A stretch of DNA of 64,000 bases, taken from contig CAUJNA010001868.1 in NCBI GenBank assembly GCA_963377175.1, positions 883,380-947,379 on the forward strand. Direction: 5' to 3'. Below, piece after piece: positions 52,042 through 63,561 of this stretch. This DNA comes from Effrenium voratum (Eukaryota > Sar > Dinophyceae > Suessiales > Symbiodiniaceae). Each line of letters opens with the position of its first letter. Position 1 is the stretch's first letter. The notes beneath the pieces are model-generated. The model had not been told where the DNA came from. It did not search any database and saw only the letters and a program-made list of their open reading frames with translations. The position numbers were made by a program, and so were the translations under genes.

Positions 52042-53760
52042 GAGGTTCAGGTACTTGAGTCATGGGGGCTGGGGGGGAGGGAGGGGAGGGGGAGGGAGCC
52101 CGAAAAAAGCTCTTGGGCTTATTTGGGTTCCCTTCCCCTCCCCTCCCCCCCAGTTCCCATAATCAAAGGGGCAGGCTACTTGGGAAGTGGTTAGTAAGAC
52201 ATGGTTACAAGTCTCCTAAATGGGTTGTAGTATGTTGTAGTTGTAGCCAGGCTTACCCTTCAAGGAGCTACTCAAAATGGTTGTCCTTTCGGCGGACCTT
52301 GGGGGGACATCATTTTGGTGGGAACTCATGTCCACCAACTTGTGAGGCGCTTCCCTGTTAACAATCAGAACCATGTGGGCGCGTACCCTCCCGTCCACGT
52401 TGCCTTTGGTTCCCTTTTCAAACCAGGATCCCGTAAAGTCAGGTTCCATGTTAGTGGACAGGAGGGCAGTTTATTCGTTGGATTGGTGCTTTGGGAATAT
52501 GAACCCCTGGGTCCTGCAGAGTCCTTGCGTTTGTATTTGTTTTTGAGAGACGGGAGAAACATATGTGTTATTATTTCAGTTTTTGAGCAGCAGTGCCAGA
52601 TAGTACCAGTTTGAGGCTCAACACCGATGTCCGCCATCCACAGCAAGAGGAAAGAGCAAGAGTTCAATAACTTGCATGAGGTCAGCAGTATTCAACACAA
52701 CCAACCACCATAATTAGCCAAGCAAGCTGCAGTTCAACTATGCTCACAGAAGCAGCCAACGCTGTAATGCCGTTGTTTCACCGCTTCCCCACCTCCCTTC
52801 CAAAAACCATCCAAAGCCGAATTGGGGAACCATCATTGAAGGCCATGTATACTCCTTGATGGTTTCAGTTTGCCGCCGAGGACGTTTGTCAGCTCAATAC
52901 AACAAGCTTAGCAAAAAGGCTGATGGCCCTCCCTATTCCACCCAAGTAAATAGCTGTGTGTCAAGATGTGTGAACCCCCAACTGGGGCGCGGTTCTTTTG
53001 GCTTCCCTGTTCAAACGACCCAAAAAAGGGATCCCCTAAAAATAATCGCAGGCAAGAGACATCTCGTCATCTCGCATCCAGCTGAGCTTGTTCAAATGCA
53101 GTGAGTTGGTGGTTTTGAAACCGATGAAAACAACGAAATGTGGCTGGCTCCCTAATTGTTCGGCATGGCCCTGTGTCAACATAAGGAACCCTTGTGGCAA
53201 TGGTGTCAAACGCAAGCACTGGGCGAAGTTCGGTTTTGATGCATCGCGGTATCATGTCGCAACATAGTTTAATATACATATTATACATGTGCAAATGATG
53301 AAGAAATGACTGAATAAAATAAACCAAATATCAAATTGACAAGTTGAGAAGTAAGATAATAACTGAATAAGTTGATGAGCAAATGGATTATTAAATACAA
53401 TGTTAAACAATGAAACAAATGAAATATCATAACAACCAAACAGATAAATATATACGCAGTGTTGTACATGCGTGAATATGCAATGCGGATACGTGCATGA
53501 TACGGTGTACGTTGGAAGGCAACACACAACACAACCATGCGCATATACGCGTCTTGTGCATGTATGCATGTATATATATATATTATTATATATGCATAGA
53601 GAGAGAGGAGATGCGTATGTTTGCCAACACATAAAGCAATATGTGACGTCTATTAAATGTGTACTGTATACATACATATATATATATATATGTACATATA
53701 TATATATATTAATATATATATATATATATATTGATGGTCACCCAAAAACCGGTGACCGTG
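52042..53760. other. Long stretch without an assigned gene
   Basis: 52065-52160 is an inverted G-rich/C-rich unit. 52315-52614 is open on both strands and is not called. 53570-53740 holds (TA)n and GA runs. The rest is AT-rich and shows no exon support. Confidence 0.35.
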
Positions 53761-53776
53761 ACGGTCATGGCCAGGC

Positions 53777-54340
53777 ATGAGCCCCCGCCTGGCTCAAAGC
53801 GCGGCTGCGGCCGCGGTGGCGGCCGGGCTCACGCCCCGAGGCCATCAAAGAGCAGAGGGTAGGAGGAACCTCGGTGGGTGGGTGGACCATTTTTCAAAAA
53901 CCAAACAGCCGTCGGGATTTGGTCCCTTTAAAAGGAGAATGGTCCAAACCAGCGTTGGCGTCGCCATTTCTTGCAGGCTTCACTACGCAGAAGCACGAGG
54001 ACAACGGCTTGCTGGAGCCTCGTGTTTTCTGTGTTTTGGGGGCCAAGAGAGAAGAGGTACTAGGTCCCCAGTAGTGCCCTTTTACCTTTTTTGGGGGAGG
54101 GTTCCCCTACTAAAATCGAGGTACCCTTATTTTAACCTCTCTACTGGAGGACCTAGGGTAACATGCAGGTCGACTGAAAAAGCTGGTCTTTGGGACACTG
54201 ACGTTTCCCGGGGTTGGGTCCCAAGTTTGCCCGGTCAAGCACATTGTGAGGTGGATCCTTGCCGATGCAGAGGCGGCTCATCGGATGTCGGGCTATCCAA
54301 TAGGCATGTGCGATGGTCCAAGTGGGCATTTGCTTGGTTG
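53777..54340 (+). CDS. Gene of unknown function, 5' exons
   Basis: Exon 1, 53777-53858, starts at ATG: MSPRLAQSAAAAAVAAGLTP then RGHQRAE, before GTAGG. Exon 2, 53977-54056, follows TTCTTGCAG and keeps phase: FTTQKHEDNGLLEPRVFC then VLGAKREE. A family A element follows at the exon end. Downstream, the reading VTC joined to a TGG start at 54257 gives WILADAEAAHRMSGYPIG then MCDGPSGHLLG, which needs removal of exactly the element plus one target copy. Plain GT..AG splicing shifts by one base and gives GNMQ instead. The Ala-rich N-terminus could be a helix or targeting segment. The 3' end is unresolved. Confidence 0.5.
54060..54156 (+). repeat. Family A element copy 5, at an exon boundary
   Basis: CTAGGTCCCCAGTAG to CTACTGGAGGACCTAG, with GGTA on both sides as a 4-bp target duplication. 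The left duplicate places GTA next to AAGAG, creating a GT donor; the right end CTAG gives the acceptor. Confidence 0.8.
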
Positions 54341-54789
54341 GTTTCAGCCCCCTTTGCGTTTTCCAACATTGAGACATCGGAGCAAGCCACGCATGTTTGG
54401 CAAGCCCGGCCAGGTCAAGCCTTCGTTTCAGTGCGGCACCCAAATCGAGTGGGTGGCGCTTGCCGCCCGTGGCCTGAACACTTCATGTTGGACTCGTCAA
54501 GATCCATCAACAATAGCCCCCTGCATAACGTGGAGCCCAAATCAGGGTGCCCCAAAAGGAGGGTCCAATGATGCGTAGGTTCATGATGCCATGTTGAAAT
54601 GAAGAGCAATCGCAATGACAGCTGAGGTCTCGTCCGAAGCCCCTTAGTACTACCTAGGGCTTCAAGAACCTGCAAACATGTCGTACCCGGACTAAAACCT
54701 TGTGTTTTTCTCGATTTTCTGAAAACATTCGTGGATTCGTGATTGTCTCGATTTGTGATTACGGATTCGTTGGTCCCAAGCACCTCACG

Positions 54790-55020
54790 CACTCAGCCGG
54801 CTGGCAGCGAGCTGAGGCCACACCAGGCGCAGGAAGTGCCGCTTCAGGGCTACGTGGATTGCGAAGGCGTCGGCCGTGGAAATGAGGGAAACGAGGGAAA
54901 CGCCAAATTGCCCCGGGTTTGGTCGTTGGGAAGTGGCTTCACTTGCCATGTTCAAACAATTCACAAGCACAAACAGTCAGAGATACAAGGCCGAAGTGAA
55001 GTCAAGTTTGCCGGGGTGCT
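54790..55020 (+). CDS. Candidate exons, unknown
   Basis: 54814-54862 reads LRPHQAQEVPLQGYVDCE and ends GCGAAG before GC. 54935-55015 reads FTCHVQTIHKHKQSEIQG. Neither is phased to neighbours. Confidence 0.3.
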
Positions 55021-55277
55021 GGGTGCTTTTCTATTCGACCCAATTTGAGTTTTGGGGTCTGTGAGCTGACAGAAACCATTGCCCCTTTGCGGGCCTTGCG
55101 GCTGCTGACCACGCAGCCAGGTTCCAGACCGCGCGCTTTGGCACACGTTCCAGAACGCACGTTGTTACGGTACATGATGGGGCTACTAAGATGATATGGT
55201 GCGTTACCAGCCATTGTCCATTTGGTTTTTGAAGGGGGGTGGTTTTCATGCTTACTCACAAATGGAACCACTGGGAG

Positions 55278-55875
55278 TGTGACGGATTTTGCCACCAGCC
55301 CCGATTCCGTCACGCTGAACTCTGCCGCCTTGACGAAAGCCCACACGATGTATCCAAGCGCTTTCGAAAATTTCGACCTTTGGTAGGCTGTTACACCTGC
55401 CACTCCATTTTTGGGGTCCCATCTCATTGCTTCTTGAGACAATGCATACAATATGGCTGCGAATTGTCTTTGGCACCGTCAAAAGTGGTGGACATGGATC
55501 TCTATCTAAACGATGTCGAAACAGACGACAAATTCACACGTTTTGCTAAATGGGTGTGGCTCCAAGTTTTAGGGCTAGGCTTACGCAGCTTTGAGTTTGC
55601 TTGTAATGCTTTGCCACTTCATTTGCCAGGCTCCAGCCCGGGACAGGTGCCCAACCTGGGTTGGCCCTACAAGGGCCGACATCCGGTTCCGCCGACTCCG
55701 ACGGAAACACCCCGGGCTGAGGTCACGTGAGGGTCCCAGCCAGGCCTATGGGAAACAAGAGGAAGCCAACCTTGGTGTGGGTTGGGACAGGTGCCCAACT
55801 ATGGCTCGTGATTTGTTTCTTGCACCGACCCTGACCCTTTGGTCGACATCAGCGAACAAATTTGGGGAGTTATGA
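55278..55875 (+). CDS. Gene 3' region, several exons ending at 55875
   Basis: 55278-55387 is open as SVTDFATSPDSVTLNSAALT then KAHTMYPSAFENFDLW, followed by TAG or a GTAGGC donor. 55452-55556 is open as LAPSKVVDMDLYLNDVETD then DKFTRFAKW before GTGTGG. The exon 55630-55875 follows ATTTGCCAG, starts APARDRCPTWVGPTRADIR, later KQEEANLGVGWDRCPTMA, and stops at TGA. Joins are not proved. Within the last exon GGGACAGGTGCCCAAC occurs twice 144 bp apart in the same frame. Confidence 0.4.
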
Positions 55876-58480
55876 CTGCCAATCGAATTATTAAATGGAG
55901 GATTCCCTGTTCCGGCTCAAAGGGAAGGGTGCTAAAAGGATTGCCAGAGATCACGATCATTAGGGTGATGTCTTCGCATCGTTTGGTCTTTCGCTTGTGC
56001 ATGTTGAATTGGTCATGACCGCTGTGCCTCTTTGTTTGTTGTGGAAAACGACGAGTGAGTCAGATGCCCATGTTCAACCCTGGTGAACCTTAGATTCCCC
56101 CCTTTGGTGGATGAGCACATCTCCTAGCAGCCTTGCAATGAGCCTGATTCGAAGCCCTGCGGCCAATAGCCACTAAACTTCTGACAAAAGAAGGGCGCTT
56201 TCCTATGAAGCACGTCCAGACACCCTGCAAAGCATATGACCATGGTCCTCACTTCGGAACATTCTGGCCCCTACAAATTTGGGAACAAAGATGCTACTTT
56301 CTATACATAGCTCCCTCCAACTAGCGGAGCCACCTTGATTGGAAAAGCCCCCCCTCCCCCAAGCAAAATGGGGGGGTGGGGGGGAACAGCATGGGGGGCT
56401 CACTGCCCAGCACTAAAGTCCTTCAGAACCCAGAACCGCTGCCTTTTTTTCAAAGACTGTGCAGCTAAGGCCAAAACCAGCGGCTGGTGGCTCAGAAGAC
56501 TGTGCAGCTACGGCTAGTCTCATACTTGAAGCCCTTTCACTTGCATAGGGTTCCAATACGATTCAATACGCGTCTTGGTAAACAATATTATATGTATATA
56601 CATATATTTAGCATATATGGTAGGACCCCCCGAATACCAAGGTTTTCCTGCCTCAAAATGTACATGTTGCATGTTTTTTTGTATAGAAAGTCGCTTGTTT
56701 GAGGAAAACCTGGAGTTGAGTTGGGGTCCTGCTAAAGATCAGAACACATGTCTTAGTACAAGTGCTTGATCATCGTTATGTGTCATTGGATGAGTATAGA
56801 TCACATAACTGACTGATTTATAATTCAGTGTTGGAGTTTATAAACGTCCAAGTCTGGTTTATAAACTCTTGATCGTTGGATTGGGGTGGGAGGGGGGGGG
56901 GGTTCCGTGGCAACTCGGCAACTCTTGAGCGGGTGGTTGCTAGAACTCTTCCCCCCCCCCCCCTCCCCTTCAAGAGTTGCCAGGCAGGGACCCCCCCCCT
57001 CCCCCTCATCCAACTGCCAGGAGTCCAAGAGTTTAGAGTTTACAAAACAGACTTGGAAGTTTATAAACTAAATTTGCGGGGAATGCTGAGCCTACACAAA
57101 TTGAGACCATTTCAATGCACAATTCAATCTGTTTAATGAACAGCTGCTGGCTCGGGCAAATTCAAGCCTATCCCATTCCCGCGCTAATAACCACAATGGC
57201 CTGGTATCTCGAGGGCATCAAAGCGGATCCTGAGCAGATCAATCTAGAATCAGGAGATTTGAACCTCCGAAATATCGAATGTGAATTCCTTTGCAAATAA
57301 GATGTTACTTCAAATTGAATTGACATGTTGAATGGAATTTAGTAAGGCCATAGTTCATGTGAAAATCTATATTCCATTAGAATTTAAATAAGAATCCCTT
57401 TCCAAAGCGGAGTTAAAGGCAATTATTCAATTGGCCTCTGAACATCATTTCAAATAGGAGCTCATTCCCAAATGTATTTAGATTAAATGTGGCTTAAACA
57501 ACAGTGGTATTTGTTTTCATGACGAAACCAGTCCAACCAGAACTTAGGTTTAAAATAGAGATGAGCTAACTTGCAAACATTGCTTTAATTAAATGTCAAT
57601 TGAAATGTTAAATAACATCTAGTATGGACAAGGTTTTGCATTGCTATTCATTATTCTTGTTGGTCCGGATTTTCTGTCTGTTTTGTTCTGTTTGGGCCTG
57701 TGCAAGTTTCAGAGCTTTCATCTTCTTCAGGTTCTGTTTTTTGGGCTGAGAAGGGGCGCAGGCCCAGGTTCAAACCCCAGTAAAATGTGACGAAGCGGGT
57801 GGCCCACTTTGTCATTTCAGAAATGTTGGTTTGGTTCACACAACCATGAAGGCAGGATTTCACCAAACGTGCTCAAATGAGGTTGGGTCAACATACTTGG
57901 TATAGCAACCATTTGAGAATCAATTGGACATGGATTTGGGGGTGTTGCTTGGTGCGCAATGTATGGCCAAATGATTGGTACGGTCATCAGCCCCCCTACC
58001 GATGGCCTCAGGTTCCTGACTGGCATTTTATGGGGCTCAAGCTGCAAAAACAGATTGTGTTGCTTTACTACGTGTGCTCGCAACCAGTGTTTGCTTTGCT
58101 ACGTGTGCTCGCAACCAGTGTAAACATCAAAGTTTCCAATCAAAACCATGCTTGAAGCCGAACACATAAGCCGTCTTGGACTTATTGCCTTTTTCAATCC
58201 TCAAAAGACGAAACACCCGCTACCGTAAAGAACTTTCTTAGCCAATGCCCAACTTTCAAACTTTTTTGAGGACCTCCTAAAATCTACCTTGTGGAGTCAA
58301 CACCAAGTTCAGAGCAGTCAGCAAAATAAGAGCCAGGGAGGGAGGGGGGGCAGGGCGGACCACAAATCATTCATGCTTCACACAGCACGAGTCAGGTTCG
58401 CGATGTTCTGATGAGTGTTTGGCAAGCTTGCATTGTTGGCTGCTGGTGCTTGTTGACATGTTTGTTTTTTTGAGGGCTTC
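55876..58480. other. Spacer without recognised genes
   Basis: 56340-56390 and 56880-57005 contain G-run/C-run inverted segments: 56818-57075 is a larger imperfect inverted repeat (GAGTTTATAAAC-type ends, GTTTATAAACTC). 57300-57640 is AT-rich. No exon is supported. Confidence 0.4.
56818..57072. repeat. Inverted-repeat element with TTTATAAAC ends
   Basis: Left TTGGAGTTTATAAACGTCCAAG, right CTTGGAAGTTTATAAACTAAA. Inner inverted parts GGCAACTCTTGA / TCAAGAGTTGCC with G-run and C-run tracts. Single copy in the window. Confidence 0.6.
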
Positions 58481-58485
58481 AAGCC

Positions 58486-59719
58486 ATGCCCGACGCGCCG
58501 ACGTACGACGAGCCCCGCTTGATGGCGCAATTTCGGGAGAACCGCCATGCGCGCGGCAGTTGCGAGCGACGCGCGTTGCTGCCAGCTGCTACCTCAAGCG
58601 TGTTGTGCCAATGTTCAAGGTTGTTATGGGTAGGCCATGCGCTGCGCGCCGAATAGCAGCCGCGACCATGGTAATTTACAAGCCGACGCTTGCTGTTGCC
58701 TCTGAACTTGAGGCAGGGTGGTGGCACGGCCCCATGGCTGACGGCTTGAGTTGAGCTACTTGACCAGTCTGCGTCCTTTGTTAACGTTTTAAAGTAGGAA
58801 GCGAGAGACAGTGACAGAGGCAGAAGAGAAACGCACATGCCCTCACTTGCGGGGTTTGATGTTCCGCAATCAGGTCCATGGTCCTTGCCCTTCACTTTGC
58901 AGAGCAGAGTGTTCTTGGGAAACTGCGCGATGCCGGAGATGTGCTGGTTGCTGCTGCAACACTATCGGCCTTGAAGAAGGCCAATCGTCTCCCGCAATGT
59001 CTGGCCGACTACAACGATGGTCAGGTGTCTTTGACTTCAAGGCCAGGCAGATCTATGAAAAGCCTGAGCTCTCCCCCCAAAACACATTATGGTGGCCGTC
59101 TCTCAGCCAGGTCTAGTCGACCCCGTGCTCGTGGCTGCACCAACCAGTGTATCATTTTCAGGGGCAAGTGTTTCTTGTTTGGGTTTGTTTGCTTCTTCAC
59201 TGTGTCGTTTTTCTCTAGCGGCCTTGCTTCTCATTCAGATCTTGGCCCACCATCCCTGCGTCCAAGGAATCGGTTTTGCAGCGCTTTGAGAACTCATGCC
59301 CACTTCAGCTTTGCTTTGACGCCAACATGGTTGTTGCCTGGCCTTGCGTCGGAAAGCTTGAAATGTCGCACGCCCTTGACACCTTGAGGGTCGCTGGATT
59401 GCTGTCGAGGAGCGGCGAGCAAGCAGTAGAGGAAGACGTGCCCGGCGGACCAAACTTCGATGCATTTAGCCAACTCGCAAGTCTGACATCGAGAAAGGGG
59501 AAGCGGGCCCGGCCAGTCAGTACCGCGGACCTGGCGAAGCAAGTGTCGGCTTTCTGTCAACGGCACGTGTCTGCTGCCGCAGCTCAAGCCAGCACATGTA
59601 TGTTCGTGAAGGTCATCTCCCATGCGCGGCACAAAGATCATAAGAGAACTTGGCGGCTTGCACATTCCGGCAGGCGCTTGCTCAAGAAGATTCGGGCACT
59701 GCAGCCCAAAAAGGGCTGA
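58486..59719 (+). CDS. Gene of unknown function with long 3' exon
   Basis: Exon 58903-59024 follows TTCACTTTGCAG and encodes EQSVLGKLRDAGDVLVAAAT then LKKANRLPQCLADYNDGQ before GTGTCT. Exon 59219-59719 follows TTTTTCTCTAG in phase 0, starts RPCFSFRSWPTIPASKES, contains HALDTLRVAGLLSRSGEQA and DLAKQVSAFCQRHVSAAA, ends KKIRALQPKKG and TGA (166 residues). An upstream candidate first exon 58486-58619 starts MPDAPTYDEPRLMAQFREN but its phase (2) does not fit 58903 (needs 1), so an exon is missing or the start is elsewhere. The basic, helical C-terminus (HARHKDHKRTWRLAH) could bind nucleic acid. No family recognised. Splice sites here are GT..AG, unlike the WCC-repeat gene. Confidence 0.55.
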
Positions 59720-60016
59720 GTTGGCAGTCTTGCCATATCTGGCGCCGAGAATGCGCATTCGTTCACCTTGGAGTGCAGCGCTTCTGGAGCCGAAAATGTT
59801 GAGTATGCATACACTGGCATGCTTTGTGTATTTTTACATTACTGACTGTGTGCATCTACAAGCGCATATTTCGATAACACTGCATCCTTACAGCTGTTGC
59901 TTGCATTCGTGGAGTCTGATCTTTCCAGTGCATTGCTGACATTGCGACATGCGTTTGAAGGGCGCACGCAACAAGCCCATCAACAAACAAAAGCAACCAG
60001 CCAACCAGCCGAACGA

Positions 60017-60017
<1 letters not shown>

Positions 60018-60058
<41 letters not shown>

Positions 60059-60144
60059 GACAAGCAACAGCCGCCACACCGCCAACTCACCGCCCTCGCA
60101 GCCCGCTCCCGCCGCCGCCGCCGAAAGCCACGACTACTACGACC

Positions 60145-60202
<58 letters not shown>

Positions 60203-60205
60203 GCC
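60018..60205. repeat. (CAG)n and (CAA)n microsatellites
   Basis: CAG run at about 60018-60057 and CAA run at about 60143-60200. Long Gln, Asn or Val frames across them are artefacts unless transcripts show otherwise. Confidence 0.9.
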
Positions 60206-60468
60206 GCAGCTATTATAAGCCCGTGGCTCGGACATGTTGCGCCAGGTTTTGCTTGTGCGCGCTGCAGCTGCCTAGCTTCACTACAGCTGCACTGCCATGC
60301 TTGCCGCTCAAGTCCCTTGTCCCTTTTCTCTTGCCCATAAACCCTTGTCTCTTTTCCCTTTCCCTCCCGTGCCCCTTCCCCTGGCCTGTTTCCTTCGTTC
60401 CTGCGTTCTTTCTGCGTCCTATATGGTATGTGATCTGCTGAAGCGTGCTGGCAGGACTGGGGCCACAG

Positions 60469-60637
60469 ATTCTTGAGTAAGGAGCAGAGCTCGGGTGATG
60501 AGGCGCCAATTCCGGCCTTGCCACATGCATCTGCGGCTGCGGCATCTTCGGTGGCAGGAGAGTCCGACCCCGCACGCAAGGATGACGATGACGACGATTC
60601 TTCAAGCTCTAGCTCATGGGCTACCCACTTTCCTATC
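60469..60637 (+). CDS. Candidate low-complexity exon
   Basis: After GGGGCCACAG the frame reads FLSKEQSSGDEAPIPALPHA, then an Asp/Ser tract, and WATHFPI before GTAAGC. Looks like a disordered linker. Perhaps the same gene as the exon at 61635. Confidence 0.35.
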
Positions 60638-61269
60638 GTAAGCCGGCTGTCCGGGCAATCTTGCATTTTGGCCTTGACACAGGACAGTGATGCCAGCAAT
60701 GACACGAGCAGTCGGGGTTTCAAGTTGCTACTGTTATTGTGCTCTGTGCTGCTCTGTTATCTGCATGTTTCCACCAAATCTCGTTCCAGCGCTTGGAGGC
60801 TCAGACTCTATACCAGTCAACCACACGGAAGTTTTCCCAGCTCCAAAAGAAACACGCAATGTTTTCCCCGCTTCTAGGGCTGAGACAGATCTCACAGAGA
60901 CATTTTCCAGGTTAGGCTTTACATCAGCCAGCCACATGGATGTTTTTCCCGCTCCATTCATGCTCACAACTCACAACACACACACGTCGCATTTTCCCAT
61001 CTCTGTGAGTTATCCCTGTCGCCATGAGAGAATTGGCTTGGCGCGCTCTGATGCAAGGACGGCCAGGCAATGCCAATTTGATTAGAGCCTGCGGCCTTCG
61101 CCAGCGATCCTCCTGAATCATTGCGCAGTCAGGTAATGAGAGGTTTTGTGTTTTGGTCAGTTTGGGTTGCAGCCGCCCAAAGCTTTCTAAGTGTGCCTGC
61201 GTAGCCTTGCCATTCAGTTTGGCTTACCTGGAGCCTGCGCGCAGCGCCTGCTCAAAGTGTGTCTGTCAG

Positions 61270-61294
61270 CTGGCTGCCTTCTTTCTTTTTTTTT

Positions 61295-61358
<64 letters not shown>

Positions 61359-61431
61359 TTGTTGTTTCTTTCTTTCTTTCTTTCTGTCTTTCTTGCTTTC
61401 TTTCTTTCTTTCTTTCTTTCTGTCTTTCTTG

Positions 61432-61465
<34 letters not shown>

Positions 61466-61485
61466 ATTCTTTCTTTCTTGCCTCT
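61270..61485. repeat. (CTTT)n microsatellite
   Basis: Long TTTC/CTTT run with interruptions such as GTTG and TGCT. Its T-rich strand could serve as part of the pyrimidine tract upstream of the 61635 exon. Confidence 0.95.
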
Positions 61486-61634
61486 CCCCCTGTCTCTCTC
61501 TCAACTCTGTGGCTGTGTCTCTTTCACACACACACACACACGTGTCGATGTAATGCCGCCCCTGTGTTTGCGCCTGCGCTTGCTCTTGCGTCTTTTTGGA
61601 GGCGCGTGCTTTTGTGTTCGTGTGCCGCTGGCAG

Positions 61635-61847
61635 GTGAAAGGATCGCAGGCAGCGCAAAAGTATGACAAGTACAAGAAGGCCAGGACGATTGGAGAAGCT
61701 CGGCTTCTGGGGTGTGACAATCGCAGCCTGCTCTTCGATTACCGCAAAGGGCATCTGCGCGTGATCAAAAAAGAAAAGACCGATAAGGAAGAGGAGCTGC
61801 CCCTGGTTGATGTGGGCATGGTGCTGGAAACAACGGGCGAAGCATAG
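61635..61847 (+). CDS. Terminal exon with conserved-looking helical motif
   Basis: Follows TGCCGCTGGCAG. Encodes 70 residues beginning VKGSQAAQKYDKYKKARTIG, then EARLLGCDNRSLLFDYRKGH, and ending VGMVLETTGEA with TAG. From memory, a pattern of the form xYxKYxxAxTxxEAxxLGA..DLxxDxxxGxL recurs at the C-termini of many uncharacterised dinoflagellate proteins; this needs a search. The upstream gene body is not resolved. Confidence 0.55.
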   Translation: MKGSQAAQKYDKYKKARTIGEARLLGCDNRSLLFDYRKGHLRVIKKEKTDKEEELPLVDVGMVLETTGEA

Positions 61848-62143
61848 GAGGGTCAGGAGTGTCGGCAAGTAGCAGCCCGCAAAGCGGCTTCTGCAAGTCA
61901 GCACGCGGGGCAAGCTTGACAGGCTTGTGAAACTTGCCCAACTTGCCGCGCTGCTTGGCCCGCAAAAAAGCTTGCCTAGCTTGCACCCGCATCCGAAAGC
62001 TGATGAAGTCTGTCTGCACGGACACGGATTTGTGTTGCACAGGCTGCGTCGTGAAGTGAGCTGAATTTCCACCACTCCCAGCACCCCGCTGGGTGCCCTG
62101 CCATCATGGCCTGCAACGGTGTCTGCGCATTTTGGCATGCAGC

Positions 62144-62386
62144 CTGACGCTGCTTTCCAAGCTAGACGACCAGGTTTTGGCCAGGGTGACGCATTCCCGT
62201 ATAGCTGTTGCAGCTTTGGTCGATGTGGCTGAAGGTCTTGAAGGTGATCCTGCCACGGGCCAGCACATGGGCTCAATGCACAAGCGCTGTGGCGTGGTGA
62301 CTGCCCAGCACAGAGAAATGCTTGCTGTGCTCAAAGCAGTCGTTGCGCAGTGTGTGTACGGTAATGGTCTCCAGCTGAACAGCTGA
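62144..62386 (+). CDS. Candidate terminal exon
   Basis: After TTTGGCATGCAG the frame reads LTLLSKLDDQVLARVTHSR, then IAVAALVDVAEGLEGDPA and HREMLAVLKAVVAQCVYG, stopping at TGA. The antisense strand is also open, but this frame has better composition. No family recognised. Confidence 0.4.
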   Translation: MTLLSKLDDQVLARVTHSRIAVAALVDVAEGLEGDPATGQHMGSMHKRCGVVTAQHREMLAVLKAVVAQCVYGNGLQLNS

Positions 62387-63057
62387 CGATTCGCAGCCAG
62401 GGGGGGAAGTGCGAAAACAGCGTGCTGAGCATGCATTATTAGCAACAGGCCATTGCAGTTGCCAGTCACAAGACATGAGTGAAATTGCCAGCTGTCCAGT
62501 CCCAGTTTTTCAGTTTTGGCCCCACGCTACGGTGAAAACCAGAAAAAGTTCGAACTTTTGTTTGCAAGGACATTGGCCAAGAAAGAGAAGGTGACAAATC
62601 ATCAACAACACCTTATGTTGCAGCGCTTTCAGTCATGTGGAGAAAGAGGAAGTGCAGAGTAGATATGACGCTTCCAACTAGCGGCCATCCACCCCCACCT
62701 ACCTCTACACACCAACTACGCAAAACCTCTCATTTTAGAGGCAGAAGTGAGAATCGCAGGGAAACAGCTTTGTGTCCCAACAGGAATGGTTGTGCTGTCC
62801 TGCAACGCTGGTGCAAGAGTTTGGAAGGCTGGGTTGGAGAACTTGTGACTTGAGCCAAACGTGGCCACCACTTGTATATGTTACAAACCTACATGTCGCT
62901 GTGGTACTATTCACAAAAACAACAATGAGTTCATAAACTGTCCAGTTGGTTGCTGGAAGTCACCTCTGCGTCTGCCCTGCAAAGCATCCATCATTTGCCC
63001 CACAAGTCAAATAGAACAAAAAACCTTGGTATTGGGAGGGGGTCTTAGCATATACAT

Positions 63058-63100
63058 AGAACTATATATACATATATATATGTATATATATATATATTTA
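63058..63100. repeat. (TA)n microsatellite
   Basis: TATA/CATA run. Confidence 0.85.
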
Positions 63101-63372
63101 CAAACGCATGTTTTTCCAGCCAGCTTCGAGGCGCGGCCAGCCCTGCGGCGGCCGCGGCTCTCGAGCCGCCAGCTCCCGCCGCTTGCAACACCAGTTTGGG
63201 GAAGAATGGGGGTCAACTTCATTTGAGCTTCCTATTAGCAGGTCCATACTCCATATGTGCGAAACTTACGCTCATTCCAGCCACAAACGATCTTTTCAGC
63301 AGGTTTCGTGGACCCTGGTTCCACGTGTGCCTTAGATGTTCGGCCCAAAAATCCAAGGTTTTGAGCCACAGC

Positions 63373-63523
63373 CATTTGAGCCACGTGCTCAAAACCGATT
63401 CGGGTAGATGAAGGTTAGTAAGGGGCAGTCCCAGCCGGAAATAGTTGCGGATATCCGCCTTTCTATTTCTTGAAGCATGGCTCTGGGTTCACCATTCTTG
63501 TACCAGGTTTTGATTGTGACTCA
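63373..63523 (+). repeat. M1 element copy with ATTT target duplication
   Basis: GAGCCACGTGCTCAAAACCG to GGTTTTGATTGTGACTC, flanked by ATTT on each side. Core matches 48771-48913 and 194-257 (GCGGATATCCGCC). Confidence 0.8.
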
Positions 63524-63561
63524 TTTCCCCTGGATGCGTGGTTTCTTGGTGGCCCCCAGCC

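Noticed and set aside
52315..52667. Open frames of about 100 residues on both strands
   Set aside because: Neither has splice support, recognisable motifs or clear composition; left uncalled.
59897..60723. Gln/Thr-rich and Val-rich frames on both strands
   Set aside because: Generated by the CAG and CAA runs; no splice support.
61153..61720. Phe/Ser/Leu and Lys/Glu/Arg frames over 120-168 codons
   Set aside because: Translation of the (CTTT)n run.
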